Assembly: GCA_003553895.1 (NCBI GenBank)
Contig: PWFM01000039.1
Location: 1-38,299, forward strand
Reading direction: 5' to 3'
DNA from: Syntrophomonadaceae bacterium
GTDB taxonomy: Bacteria; Bacillota; Dethiobacteria; DTU022
DNA length: 38,299 nucleotides
Shown: positions 31,324 to 38,299 of the stretch, piece after piece
Layout of the letters: every line of letters starts with the position of its first letter
Position numbering within the stretch: position 1 is the first letter of the stretch
Made by a program: the position numbers and the translations under genes
Notes under the pieces: model-generated
What the model was told of the DNA's origin: nothing
Databases searched by the model: none
What the model saw: only the letters and a program-made list of their open reading frames with translations

Positions 31324-31529
31324 GCAAAAAGCAAGTATACATGGGCGTGACCCTGCTGTGTTCGTGACAGCCGATTAAGTTTTGAGCCAACATTGATCAG
31401 ACGGGAGCCCGGCCTTCAGTTGTGGCGCAGATGCCTTTGCAAAGAGGACCTGTAAAGCAGCTGAGAGGGCACCCACCTTTTGGGGGAACTGTTCAAAACC
31501 AACGGCCCACGGCATGGCGGGGTTTTTTT
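31324..31529 (+). ncRNA. ssrS: 6S RNA
   Basis: This is a roughly 200-nt structured RNA between aspS and mgtE, with its own promoter and a final T7 run (31523-31529). The two ends pair: ACCC-TGCTGTG (31350-31360) with CACGGCA (31508-31514) and GGGG (31519-31522), leaving a 4-nt bulge. Internal elements match Gram-positive 6S RNA as I know it: GCTGTGTTCGTGACAGC, AAGTTTTGAGCC, GACGGGAGCCCGG, and CCACCTTTTGGGGGAACTG followed by TTCAAAACC. In Bacillus subtilis a 6S RNA gene also lies by aspS. 6S RNA binds the housekeeping RNA polymerase in stationary phase. The call rests on structure and position; a covariance search was not possible. Confidence 0.75.
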
Positions 31530-31551
31530 ATGCCTTTCTAAGTGCTATAAT
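31523..31551 (+). promoter_or_regulatory. Candidate mgtE promoter overlapping the 6S terminator
   Basis: A perfect TATAAT (31546-31551) has an extended TGC just before it. The 17-bp spaced -35 position falls on the T tract that ends the 6S RNA (TTTTTT, 31523-31528). The mgtE start is 46 bp downstream. No M-box magnesium riboswitch is visible in that gap. Confidence 0.45.
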
Positions 31552-31597
31552 AAAATTTGTTTGGCCGTTGATTACATGCTGCGGGGAGTTGGGAGCA

Positions 31598-32920
31598 TTG
31601 ACCATACAAGAATTGACCCGTTCGATCAGCAGAGAACTGGCAGCCGGGGTCCATCCCGGCGACCTGCTGGATCAAATCGAAGACCTGGAAATCGAAGAAA
31701 AAGTTGGTCTGATGCAGGAATTATCCAGCGAAGACGCCTCCCTGATCCTGCAGGAGATGGAGGATTTTGAACAGGCAGAAATCATCCGGCACCTGGACCG
31801 GGACCGGGTCAGGGAAATCCTGACCAACCTCGCTTCCGATGATGCTGCCGATGTTCTTGGAAAGTTAACGCCGGAAGAAACAGAAGAAATGCTCCAGCTG
31901 ATTGATGAGGAAGAACCGGCCGATTTTGGCAGCCTGTTAAAATATCCTGAAGATAGCGCCGGCGGTATTATGACTACCGAGTTTATATCCCTGCCGGCCG
32001 ATATTCCTGTTGAAGACGCTATCCAGCGCTTAAGAGAGATTGCCCCCGAGGCCGAAACGATTTATTATGTCTATGTCGTCGACCAGGAGGGGCAGCTGAT
32101 CGGGGTCCTCTCCTTAAGGGACTTGATCGCCGCCTCGGACGGCACCCTGCTAAAATCAATCATGCGCAGCAATGTCATTAACGTCAATGCCGCCCTGGAC
32201 CAGGAAGAGGTAGCCCGGATTGTTTCTAAATACGACCTGCTTGCCGTTCCGGTGGTAGATGATCGGAACCGGCTGCTCGGTATTATCACGGTTGACGATG
32301 TTATCGATGTTATGGAGCAGGAGGCCACAGAAGACATTTACCGTCTGGCCGGGGCCAGTAAGGTAGTGGATATGGAGCTCACAGAAGCTCCCGTCAGCAA
32401 GGTTGTCCGCCTCCGCCTGCCCTGGCTTTTTATCAGCATGGTCGGCGGTTTCATTTCCGGCAGCGTAATCGGGGGCTATGAAAGCACCCTGGAAGCGATC
32501 GTGGTCCTGGCGGTATTTATCCCCGTGATCATGGACATGGGGGGCAATGTAGGGACCCAGTCTTCCACCATATTTGTTCGCGGTATTGCCACCGGGGAAA
32601 TAGACCAGGCTGAAATGTGGCCCTATTTTTTCCGGGAAATCAGGATCGGCCTGACCCTGGGGATAATATGCGGGGCTATTATATCAGTAGCCGCCTTTAT
32701 ATGGCAGGGCAACCCCTACCTGGGCCTGGTTGTGGGCATTTCCATGTTGGGCACGATCAGCGTGGCCGCTTTAATCGGAACCCTGGTTCCCCTGATCTGC
32801 AGTAAAAACAACATTGATCCGGCTATTACAGCCGGCCCCTTTGTTACCACCATCAAAGATGTTACCGGCCTGATGATCTATTTCGTTATCGCCACTACTT
32901 TCCTTGAATACCTGCGTTAG
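31598..32920 (+). CDS. mgtE: Magnesium channel MgtE
   Basis: MgtE is a Mg2+-gated membrane channel. The 440-residue protein has the cytosolic MgtE N domain (residues 1-125, helical repeats such as LASDDAADVLGKL), a CBS pair (about 130-255) whose GVLSLRDLIAASDG and GIITVDDVIDVMEQEA loops are readable, and five membrane helices from about 283. The signature DMGGNVGTQSSTIFVRGIAT near 311 contains the ion-site region. The start is TTG 31598 with GGGGAG 9 nt upstream; the frame is open 84 bp further up, but that would begin inside the 6S RNA terminator and encode an unexpected hydrophobic leader. Confidence 0.93.
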   Translation: MTIQELTRSISRELAAGVHPGDLLDQIEDLEIEEKVGLMQELSSEDASLILQEMEDFEQAEIIRHLDRDRVREILTNLASDDAADVLGKLTPEETEEMLQLIDEEEPADFGSLLKYPEDSAGGIMTTEFISLPADIPVEDAIQRLREIAPEAETIYYVYVVDQEGQLIGVLSLRDLIAASDGTLLKSIMRSNVINVNAALDQEEVARIVSKYDLLAVPVVDDRNRLLGIITVDDVIDVMEQEATEDIYRLAGASKVVDMELTEAPVSKVVRLRLPWLFISMVGGFISGSVIGGYESTLEAIVVLAVFIPVIMDMGGNVGTQSSTIFVRGIATGEIDQAEMWPYFFREIRIGLTLGIICGAIISVAAFIWQGNPYLGLVVGISMLGTISVAALIGTLVPLICSKNNIDPAITAGPFVTTIKDVTGLMIYFVIATTFLEYLR

Positions 32921-32984
32921 CTGCTTTTTATTAAACGTGCACCACTGTCTCTGCCGTTCAGCTTATCTTCCGTGCAAATTTTGC

Positions 32985-33176
32985 TTACTGCGCACGATGT
33001 TCCTTTCTTCTATGATCCGCTTCATCAAAGTATTTGTTATATTTGTAGTTTTGCATGTACTCCCAATAAGCTCCTTCAGTATTTATTTTCTTTGTTTGCA
33101 ACCAGGCCACTTCATCTCTAGCCTCGTTGCTGTTCTTGCTCTAAATATATTTATCAAACCACGCTGTTTGCTGGAG
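32985..33176 (-). pseudogene. Decayed fragment of a repeat protein
   Basis: On the minus strand two tandem units can be read: AWFDKYI, an in-frame TAG (33143-33141), SKNSNEARDEVAW, and then AYWEYMQNYKYNKYFDEA followed by DHRRKE and TAA at 32987-32985. The A-Y/W-x-x-Y ... N-K/S-x-x-D/E-E-A pattern resembles the TPR-like repeats of the form EYL-x-x-YP-x-GKYA-x-EA found in some bacterial multidomain proteins. There is no start or ribosome site. The surrounding 32921-33322 is much richer in A and T than the neighbours, which suggests foreign origin. The rest of this 470-bp gap shows no other gene, only T-rich stretches at 33270-33300. Confidence 0.5.
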
Positions 33177-33322
33177 TTATGGGCGGCGAAAACTGCGGGC
33201 TGATGAAGATCCTGCTGTCAACCATATAATGGAAATATGGGCCCCTGCTTGGCTAAAATTACTATCAATTTCCTCTTTTTTTTATTTTTTTTGCTTTTTT
33301 AGCAGGAGAATGCAAATAAGGG

Positions 33323-33366
33323 TTGAAATATAGAGGAAAGTGGTGTAAAGTGGTGTAAAGTGGTTG
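33323..33366 (+). promoter_or_regulatory. mraZ promoter with three MraZ boxes
   Basis: Three abutting 10-bp direct repeats, AAAGTGGTGT (33337-33346), AAAGTGGTGT (33347-33356) and AAAGTGGTTG (33357-33366), match the known pattern of MraZ operators (tandem 10-bp AAAGTG or GTGG units). TTGAAA (33323-33328) with a weak TAAAGT at 17 bp (33346-33351) would place the boxes on the -10 region. Autoregulation of the division cluster by MraZ is inferred. Confidence 0.7.
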
Positions 33367-33392
33367 TAAATCTCCCAGATGGGGGCGAACAC

Positions 33393-33824
33393 ATGTTCAC
33401 AGGCGAATTTCACCATACGCTGGATGGAAAGGGGAGAGTGATTATCCCTTCTCGCTTGAGGGAAGGTCTTGGTGAGCGCTTTGTGATTACCCGCGGACTG
33501 GATCATTGTCTTTTTGTCTACCCCAACTCCGAATGGGTGCGCCTGGAACAGAAACTGAAGCAGCTGCCTTTTACCAGGAAAGATTCAAGGGCTTTTACGC
33601 GACTGTTTTTTTCCGGGGCTATGGAAGTGGAGGCCGACAGGCAGGGACGGGTCTTGATACCACAAAACCTGCGGGAATACGCCGGTATTGATAAAGAGGT
33701 TATGGTTATCGGCGTATCAAACCGGGTCGAAATCTGGAGTGAACCGGCCTGGAGGGAATACTTTGGCCAGGCGGATGAAAACTATGAAGAGCTGGCCGAG
33801 AAAATGGGCGATTTTGACCTTTAA
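33393..33824 (+). CDS. mraZ: Transcriptional regulator MraZ
   Basis: MraZ is a double-AbrB-fold DNA-binding protein that controls the division and wall cluster it heads. It has 143 residues, the standard length. The two fold repeats show their motifs: FHHTLDGKGRVIIPSRLR near residue 6 and MEVEADRQGRVLIPQNLREY near 70, each with the DxxGR signature. The start is ATG 33393 (GGGGGCG upstream); the frame is open 33 bp further, but the longer form would begin in the MraZ boxes. rsmH follows after 32 bp. Confidence 0.96.
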   Translation: MFTGEFHHTLDGKGRVIIPSRLREGLGERFVITRGLDHCLFVYPNSEWVRLEQKLKQLPFTRKDSRAFTRLFFSGAMEVEADRQGRVLIPQNLREYAGIDKEVMVIGVSNRVEIWSEPAWREYFGQADENYEELAEKMGDFDL

Positions 33825-33856
33825 GAGGGCTTTTTAATAGAAAGTGGTGCTTAAAG

Positions 33857-34819
33857 ATGGTTGAACTGCACCTGCCGGTTATGGAAAAAGAAGTGCTTGC
33901 CCACCTGGTCCACCACCGTGATGGGGTCTATGTTGACGCCACTGTAGGCGACGGAGGCCATGCGGAAGCAATCTGCCGCAGCATTGCCCCGGAAGGGCAG
34001 TTAGTCGGGCTGGACTGGGACGAAGCGGCCCTGGAACGGGCCCGGGAAAGACTGGCCGGGTCTTCCGGACAGGTGAAGCTGGTTCACGCCGATTATACAG
34101 ACATTGAAACTGTGCTGGGCGAAGCAGGGTTTTCCGGGGTTGACGGTATCCTGATCGATCTCGGGGCGTCGACCTTGCAGTTAATGGATCCGGAAAGAGG
34201 TTTTTCTTTTCACCAGGGCGGAGACCTGGATATGCGCATGGATCGCCGCCTGCCGGTTACAGCAAAAGAGATAATCAACACATACAGCGCCGCCGACCTG
34301 GCCGGGATATTTTATAAATTCGGCGAAGAGCGCTGGTCAAAACGGATTGCGGCCCGGATCCTGCAGGAACGGGAGCAGGCCGGCCCCATTACCGACAGCG
34401 CCCAACTGGCCGAAGTGGTTAAAGAAGCGATTCCCGCCCGCTACCGGCGCAGCGGAGGCCATCCTGCCCGCAGGGTGTTCCAGGCTTTGCGCCTTGCCGT
34501 TAACCGGGAGCTGGATAACCTGGAGCAGGTTTTGCCCCAGGCAGTGAGATGCCTGGCCCCTGGCGGGCGCCTTTGCATCATAGCCTATCATTCGCTGGAA
34601 GACCGGCTGGTAAAAAATTATTTTCGGAGCCGGACCGGACAGTGCAGCTGCCCGCCCGGAAAACCGTGTGTATGCGATAAGAAAGCAGAGTTAAAAATTC
34701 TCACCTCAAAAGCGGTTAAGCCTTCAAAAGAAGAGGTAACCGCCAATCCACGGGCCCGCAGCGCCCGCCTGAGAGCCGCAGAACGCCTGGCTAACCAGGG
34801 ACGGAAAGAAGGTGAATAA
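33857..34819 (+). CDS. rsmH: 16S rRNA m4C1402 methyltransferase RsmH
   Basis: RsmH (MraW) methylates N4 of C1402 of 16S rRNA using S-adenosylmethionine. The 320-residue protein has the family start HLPVMEKEVLAHL, the SAM site VDATVGDGGHAEAI near 27, IDLGASTLQLMDPERGFSF near 105, DMRMDRR near 129, and the C-terminal IAYHSLEDRLVKNYFR near 241, with NPRARSARLRAAE at the end. The start is ATG 33857; the ribosome site is poor. A further AAAGTGGTG unit like the MraZ boxes sits at 33841-33849, just before it. Confidence 0.96.
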   Translation: MVELHLPVMEKEVLAHLVHHRDGVYVDATVGDGGHAEAICRSIAPEGQLVGLDWDEAALERARERLAGSSGQVKLVHADYTDIETVLGEAGFSGVDGILIDLGASTLQLMDPERGFSFHQGGDLDMRMDRRLPVTAKEIINTYSAADLAGIFYKFGEERWSKRIAARILQEREQAGPITDSAQLAEVVKEAIPARYRRSGGHPARRVFQALRLAVNRELDNLEQVLPQAVRCLAPGGRLCIIAYHSLEDRLVKNYFRSRTGQCSCPPGKPCVCDKKAELKILTSKAVKPSKEEVTANPRARSARLRAAERLANQGRKEGE

Positions 34820-34821
34820 AG

Positions 34822-35262
34822 ATGCAGCAGGCCACAAAAGTATCTAAAGTTAACCGGCCGGTTTCTCCCCCTCAACCTACCAGGGAACATATCCCGGGAG
34901 CACAGCCGGCCCGCTGGCTAAAAAAGGTCAAACTGCTCGCCATTGCCCTGACCTGTTTTATGCTCAGCCTGGTCGTAATAGCGCAGTATTCATCACTGGT
35001 GATCATGAACCACCACCTGGGGAGCGCCCGGTCCGAACTGGCAGAGGCCAGGGAATCTGTCCGGTCCCTGGAGCTGGAAGCAGCCCGGCTTGGTTCGATC
35101 AGCCGGATCGATGAAATCGCCAGGGAAGAGCTGGGGATGATTGAACCGGAAGCGGCCCAGCTCCAGGTTATAAGCGCTTCGCAGAGGGAAAGATCTCAGC
35201 CGGGGGAGGGAGCTGAATGGCTAATTTTACCGTTAAACGGACCACAATCAGGCGAAGGCTGA
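34822..35262 (+). CDS. ftsL: Cell-division protein FtsL-like
   Basis: FtsL is a small bitopic divisome protein that activates septal wall synthesis with DivIC and DivIB. The 146-residue product has a cytoplasmic N-terminus rich in Pro and basic residues, one membrane segment (about residues 36-58) and an external coiled coil (LGSARSELAEARESVRSLEL), ending in an FtsL-type helix IDEIAREELGMIEPEAAQ. Sequence conservation in this family is low, so the call relies on topology and position between rsmH and ftsI. Its end overlaps the next gene by 46 nt. Confidence 0.85.
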   Translation: MQQATKVSKVNRPVSPPQPTREHIPGAQPARWLKKVKLLAIALTCFMLSLVVIAQYSSLVIMNHHLGSARSELAEARESVRSLELEAARLGSISRIDEIAREELGMIEPEAAQLQVISASQRERSQPGEGAEWLILPLNGPQSGEG

Positions 35263-36953
35263 TCCTGGTTTTTGTCCTGACTGTCCTTGCCACCTTGCTT
35301 TTAATTAGCCGTTTGGCCTGGATCCAGATAGTCCAGGCGGACCAGTTATATGAACAGGCCTGGGAGCAGTGGAATCATATTGTGCCGGTGCAGACCGCCC
35401 GCGGTTCCATCTATGATCGCCATGGGAACCTGCTGGCCGGAAGCGTTACCGCAGATACGATTGCCGCTATTCCAAACCAGATCGACAACCCGGAGGAAGT
35501 GGCCGGGGCGCTGGCCCCGATCCTGGAGATGGATGAAGCCAGAATCAGGGAGCTCATAACCATGGATTACAGTTCAATTTATATCAAGCGGCGGGTTCCC
35601 GCCGATATGTCCAAGATGATCCGGGAAATGAATATTCCGGGAATAGTCTTTTTTCCCGAGGAAAAAAGAAATTATCCGGGCGAACAGCTGGCCTCGCAAC
35701 TACTCGGCTTTGTCGGAATGGACCAGGGCCTGGCCGGGCTGGAGCACTACTATGAAGAATACCTGAGGGGGGCGGAAAGTAACCTGCTCTACCCGGCCGA
35801 TGAAAGAGGCCGGCAGCTGCCGCATCACTTTAACCGCTTTGCGCCCCTGCCGGAAAACTATGATCTGCGCCTGACTATTGATGAAAGTATCCAGCATATT
35901 GTCGAAAAGGAGCTGGCCGTAATCATGGAGCAGGCAGCTCCCCGGCAGGCCGTGGCGGTGGCCGTAGACCCCCATAGCGGGGCGGTGCTGGCCGCGGCTT
36001 CCAAGCCGGATTATAACCCGGGAGAATATGATAGTTTTGATCCCGATAGCTGGTCTTTACCTGTTTTCAGCTCTTCCTTTGAACCGGGATCAACTTTTAA
36101 AATGGTGACCCTGGCGGCCCTGGTTGAAGAGGGGCTTTTCGAACCCGACCAGGAATTCCACTGCCCCGGTTACGCCACCGTGGGGGGACGGAGAATTAAT
36201 TGTTGGACTTCAAGCCGCGGCGGGCACGGGGATATCAGCTATTATGAGGCCGTAGGCGGATCCTGTAACCCGGCTTTTATCGAACTTGGTGAAACCCTGG
36301 GCAAAGAAAAATTGTTTCATTATATAGAAGGCTTTGGTTTTGGCCGTCAAACCGGGGTTGATTACCCCGGCGAAAGCAGCGGTGTTATTTTTGAGCTTGA
36401 TCAGATCGGGCCCCAGGAGCTGGCCACCTCTTCTTTCGGGCAGGGCATCTCGGTTACGCCTATTCAGCAGGCTATGTCCACTGCGGCCATGGTCAACGGC
36501 GGCTACCTGTTTAAGCCCTACCTGGTGGAAGAAATAGTTGACCAGGACGGAGAAACTTACATTAAAAGGGAACCGGAAATGATCAGGCAGGTTGTCTCGG
36601 AAGAAACCTCTGCCCAGTTGATCGATTTGATGGAAAGCGTGATTTTGGAGGGCACCGGGACGACGGCCGCCCTGGAAAACTACCGGGTAGCCGGCAAAAC
36701 GGGGACGGCAGAAAAAATTGACGACGAGGGTACTTACCGGTCTGATGAATTTATTTATTCCCTGGCCGGTTTTGCCCCGGTTGAAGACCCGAAAATTGTG
36801 CTTTACGTGGCTGTTGACGGGGTAACCAGGGGGCCGCGTTTTGGATCGCAGACCAGCGCGCCCCTGTTCAGGAGAATCATGGAAGACACCTTAAACTACC
36901 TGCAGGTTTCTCCATCGAAACAACCGCCGGAAGAGGTAGACCCGGAAGAGTAA
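35217..36953 (+). CDS. ftsI: Division-type penicillin-binding protein (FtsI/PBP2 family)
   Basis: This is a septal peptidoglycan transpeptidase, class B, of 578 residues. It has an N-terminal membrane anchor (residues 12-32), a PBP dimerisation domain beginning ARGSIYDRHGNLLAG near 60, and the transpeptidase domain with the three active-site motifs: STFK (residue near 293), SCN near 350 and KTGT near 497. There is no PASTA domain after the transpeptidase, unlike SpoVD or pneumococcal PBP2x. The start is ATG 35217 with GGGGAGGGAG upstream, inside ftsL. Its role in division versus sporulation cannot be settled from this window. Confidence 0.93.
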   Translation: MANFTVKRTTIRRRLILVFVLTVLATLLLISRLAWIQIVQADQLYEQAWEQWNHIVPVQTARGSIYDRHGNLLAGSVTADTIAAIPNQIDNPEEVAGALAPILEMDEARIRELITMDYSSIYIKRRVPADMSKMIREMNIPGIVFFPEEKRNYPGEQLASQLLGFVGMDQGLAGLEHYYEEYLRGAESNLLYPADERGRQLPHHFNRFAPLPENYDLRLTIDESIQHIVEKELAVIMEQAAPRQAVAVAVDPHSGAVLAAASKPDYNPGEYDSFDPDSWSLPVFSSSFEPGSTFKMVTLAALVEEGLFEPDQEFHCPGYATVGGRRINCWTSSRGGHGDISYYEAVGGSCNPAFIELGETLGKEKLFHYIEGFGFGRQTGVDYPGESSGVIFELDQIGPQELATSSFGQGISVTPIQQAMSTAAMVNGGYLFKPYLVEEIVDQDGETYIKREPEMIRQVVSEETSAQLIDLMESVILEGTGTTAALENYRVAGKTGTAEKIDDEGTYRSDEFIYSLAGFAPVEDPKIVLYVAVDGVTRGPRFGSQTSAPLFRRIMEDTLNYLQVSPSKQPPEEVDPEE

Positions 36954-36983
36954 GCGGGCGCGGTTTGGAAGGAGTTGCAAGCG

Positions 36984-38299
36984 ATGAAGTTCAGGGCATC
37001 TGAAATAATTGAAGCCTGCCGGGGCCGGCTGCTCCGGGGCAGCCCCGGACAACCTGTGTATGGCGCGGCCATCGATTCCAGGGAAGTTAAAAAGGGCGAC
37101 CTGTTTATTCCCTTTGCCGGAGAGCGGACTGATGGGCACATGTTTATAAAACAGGCCGCCGAAAAAGGCGCAGCCGGCGCTTTCCACCTCCTCGACCGGA
37201 AGCCCGATCCCACCCTGCCGGAAGATTTTCTGCTGATCGGGGTGGAAGACACTTTGGATGCCCTGCAGCAGCTGGCTGCAGTTTACCGCAAACGTTTTTC
37301 ATTGACTGTGGTTGGCATTACCGGCAGCAGCGGTAAGACCACTACCAAAGATTTTATAGCCGGAGTCCTCTCCGCCAAATACAATACCCTGAAAACAACA
37401 GGCAACCTGAACAATGAAATTGGTTTGCCTTTAACCATATTGCAGCTGGAAGAAAGCCACCAGGTGGCGGTCCTGGAAATGGGCATGAGCGCCGGTGGCG
37501 AAATCAGGACCTTATGTGAAATTGGCGATCCTTCAATTGGCGTTTTGACCAACATAGGGGAGGCCCATATTGAACTGCTTGGCTCCATTGAAGCCATAGC
37601 GGCAGCGAAAGGAGAATTGCTAGATTACCTCGGCTCAGGCGGGGTAGCCGTTTTAAACGGCGATGATCCCCGCCTCCTAAGTTTGGGAAAACGCTTCCCG
37701 GGAAAAGCACATTACTATGGCTTTAACCAGGGCGATATAAAAGGCTTGCAGTTGTCTCAAAGGGGAGAGAAAAGCTTTTTCCGGGCGCGTTTTCCCAATA
37801 ATAAAGAGGAGTGGTTTGAATCACCACTACCTGGACGGGAGTCGGTCAGTAATGCCCTGGCGGCTCTTACCGTCGGATATATCCTTGAACTGAGCCTGCC
37901 GGAAATGCAAAAAGGGCTTAAAGCAGCCCGGTTAACGGCGGGCCGGTTCCAGGTTCTGCGCAACCGGCACGGAACCGGGATTATTGATGACTCATATAAT
38001 GCCAATCCCAGTTCGGTCAGGGCAGCTTTACGGCTGCTCTCTGAACTTGGAGGAGAGAAAACCTTGGCCGTGCTTGGTGATATGCTTGAACTGGGCCCCG
38101 GCGCCGGGGAAGCCCACTTTTCCTGCGGCCGGTATGCCGCCGAATGCGGTGTTGACTGTCTTGTTACCGTTGGCGAACTGGCCCGCGGATTTGCCGAAGG
38201 GGCCCGCAGCGCCGGTTTAGAGGCCCGGACCTGTGAAGATCACGATCAGGCCCTGGCGGTCCTGGCCGGGATGGATCTCGATGAAAACTGGTTTGTCCT
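36984..38299 (+). CDS. murF: UDP-MurNAc-pentapeptide synthetase MurF (3' end outside window)
   Basis: MurF adds D-Ala-D-Ala to UDP-MurNAc-tripeptide in the cytoplasm. The frame is open from ATG 36984 (AAGGAG upstream) to the window end, about 438 residues, so only a short C-terminal part is missing. Motifs: GAAIDSREVKKGDLFIPFAG near 27, ATP site GITGSSGKTTTKDFI near 112, the TNIGEAHIELLGS region near 190, and IIDDSYNANPSSVRAAL near 333, which is diagnostic for MurF over MurE. It follows ftsI directly; the murE gene normally found between the two is absent. Confidence 0.94.
   Translation, partial: MKFRASEIIEACRGRLLRGSPGQPVYGAAIDSREVKKGDLFIPFAGERTDGHMFIKQAAEKGAAGAFHLLDRKPDPTLPEDFLLIGVEDTLDALQQLAAVYRKRFSLTVVGITGSSGKTTTKDFIAGVLSAKYNTLKTTGNLNNEIGLPLTILQLEESHQVAVLEMGMSAGGEIRTLCEIGDPSIGVLTNIGEAHIELLGSIEAIAAAKGELLDYLGSGGVAVLNGDDPRLLSLGKRFPGKAHYYGFNQGDIKGLQLSQRGEKSFFRARFPNNKEEWFESPLPGRESVSNALAALTVGYILELSLPEMQKGLKAARLTAGRFQVLRNRHGTGIIDDSYNANPSSVRAALRLLSELGGEKTLAVLGDMLELGPGAGEAHFSCGRYAAECGVDCLVTVGELARGFAEGARSAGLEARTCEDHDQALAVLAGMDLDENWFV

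Noticed and set aside
31330..31597. M-box magnesium riboswitch before mgtE
   Set aside because: The RNA has its own promoter and terminator and 6S-type paired ends; M-box conserved segments were not seen, and only about 45 nt of leader would belong to mgtE.
31514..31597. Upstream extension of MgtE
   Set aside because: It would begin within the 6S RNA terminator and add an unexpected hydrophobic leader; TTG 31598 has a good ribosome site.
32904..33203. Plus-strand hydrophobic frame of 99 codons after mgtE
   Set aside because: It overlaps the mgtE end, has no ribosome site, and the reverse strand of the same region shows a better protein-like pattern.

Overview
The window is a gene-dense stretch from an anaerobic, low-peptidoglycan-complexity-unknown Firmicute, most likely of the class Clostridia or a neighbouring class. 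The evidence is the mraZ-rsmH-ftsL-ftsI cell-division cluster, the secDF / lapA-like / recJ / rel / dtd / hisS / aspS gene order, a 6S RNA gene right after aspS, strong AGGAGG-type ribosome sites and frequent GTG and TTG starts. A cytoplasmic NAD-linked formate dehydrogenase operon points to a fermentative, acetogenic or syntrophic life. Genus and species cannot be told from the sequence alone.

Layout. Positions 2-2116 hold the end of 5-formyltetrahydrofolate cyclo-ligase, a TetR-type repressor on the minus strand with its own promoter and operator, and a metallophosphoesterase. Positions 2249-9540 hold a formate dehydrogenase system: a NuoE-like subunit, an unrecognised 59-residue cysteine-rich protein, a NuoF-like flavoprotein with extra iron-sulphur domains, a cysteine-type molybdopterin catalytic subunit that lacks most of its C-terminal domain, then a GH1 beta-glucosidase and the sulphur carrier FdhD. 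A 2-hydroxyacid dehydrogenase preceded by a 28-bp direct repeat, and a minus-strand P-loop NTPase joined to an Asp23/Gls24-like domain, follow.

Positions 11742-19813 form an amino-acid biosynthesis block: aroA, hisD-hisB-hisA-hisI-hisJ, ogt, aroC and aroB. hisH and hisF are missing from their usual places. Positions 19831-27982 carry secD-secF behind a structured leader, a lapA-like membrane protein, recJ, the stringent-response gene rel and dtd.

The most striking feature is at 28111-31215. A single uninterrupted 1034-codon frame encodes a complete histidyl-tRNA synthetase joined by a roughly 25-residue Gly/Pro/Glu-rich linker to a complete aspartyl-tRNA synthetase. Inside the linker lies a perfect Shine-Dalgarno sequence 8 nt before an ACG codon at the exact place where an aspS start would be expected. 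This looks like a recent gene fusion of two genes that are neighbours in many Firmicutes.

After the fusion come a 6S RNA gene, the magnesium channel gene mgtE, an AT-rich strip with a decayed minus-strand repeat-protein fragment, and then the division/wall cluster: three 10-bp MraZ boxes, mraZ, rsmH, ftsL, ftsI and murF (cut by the window end). murE is not between ftsI and murF.
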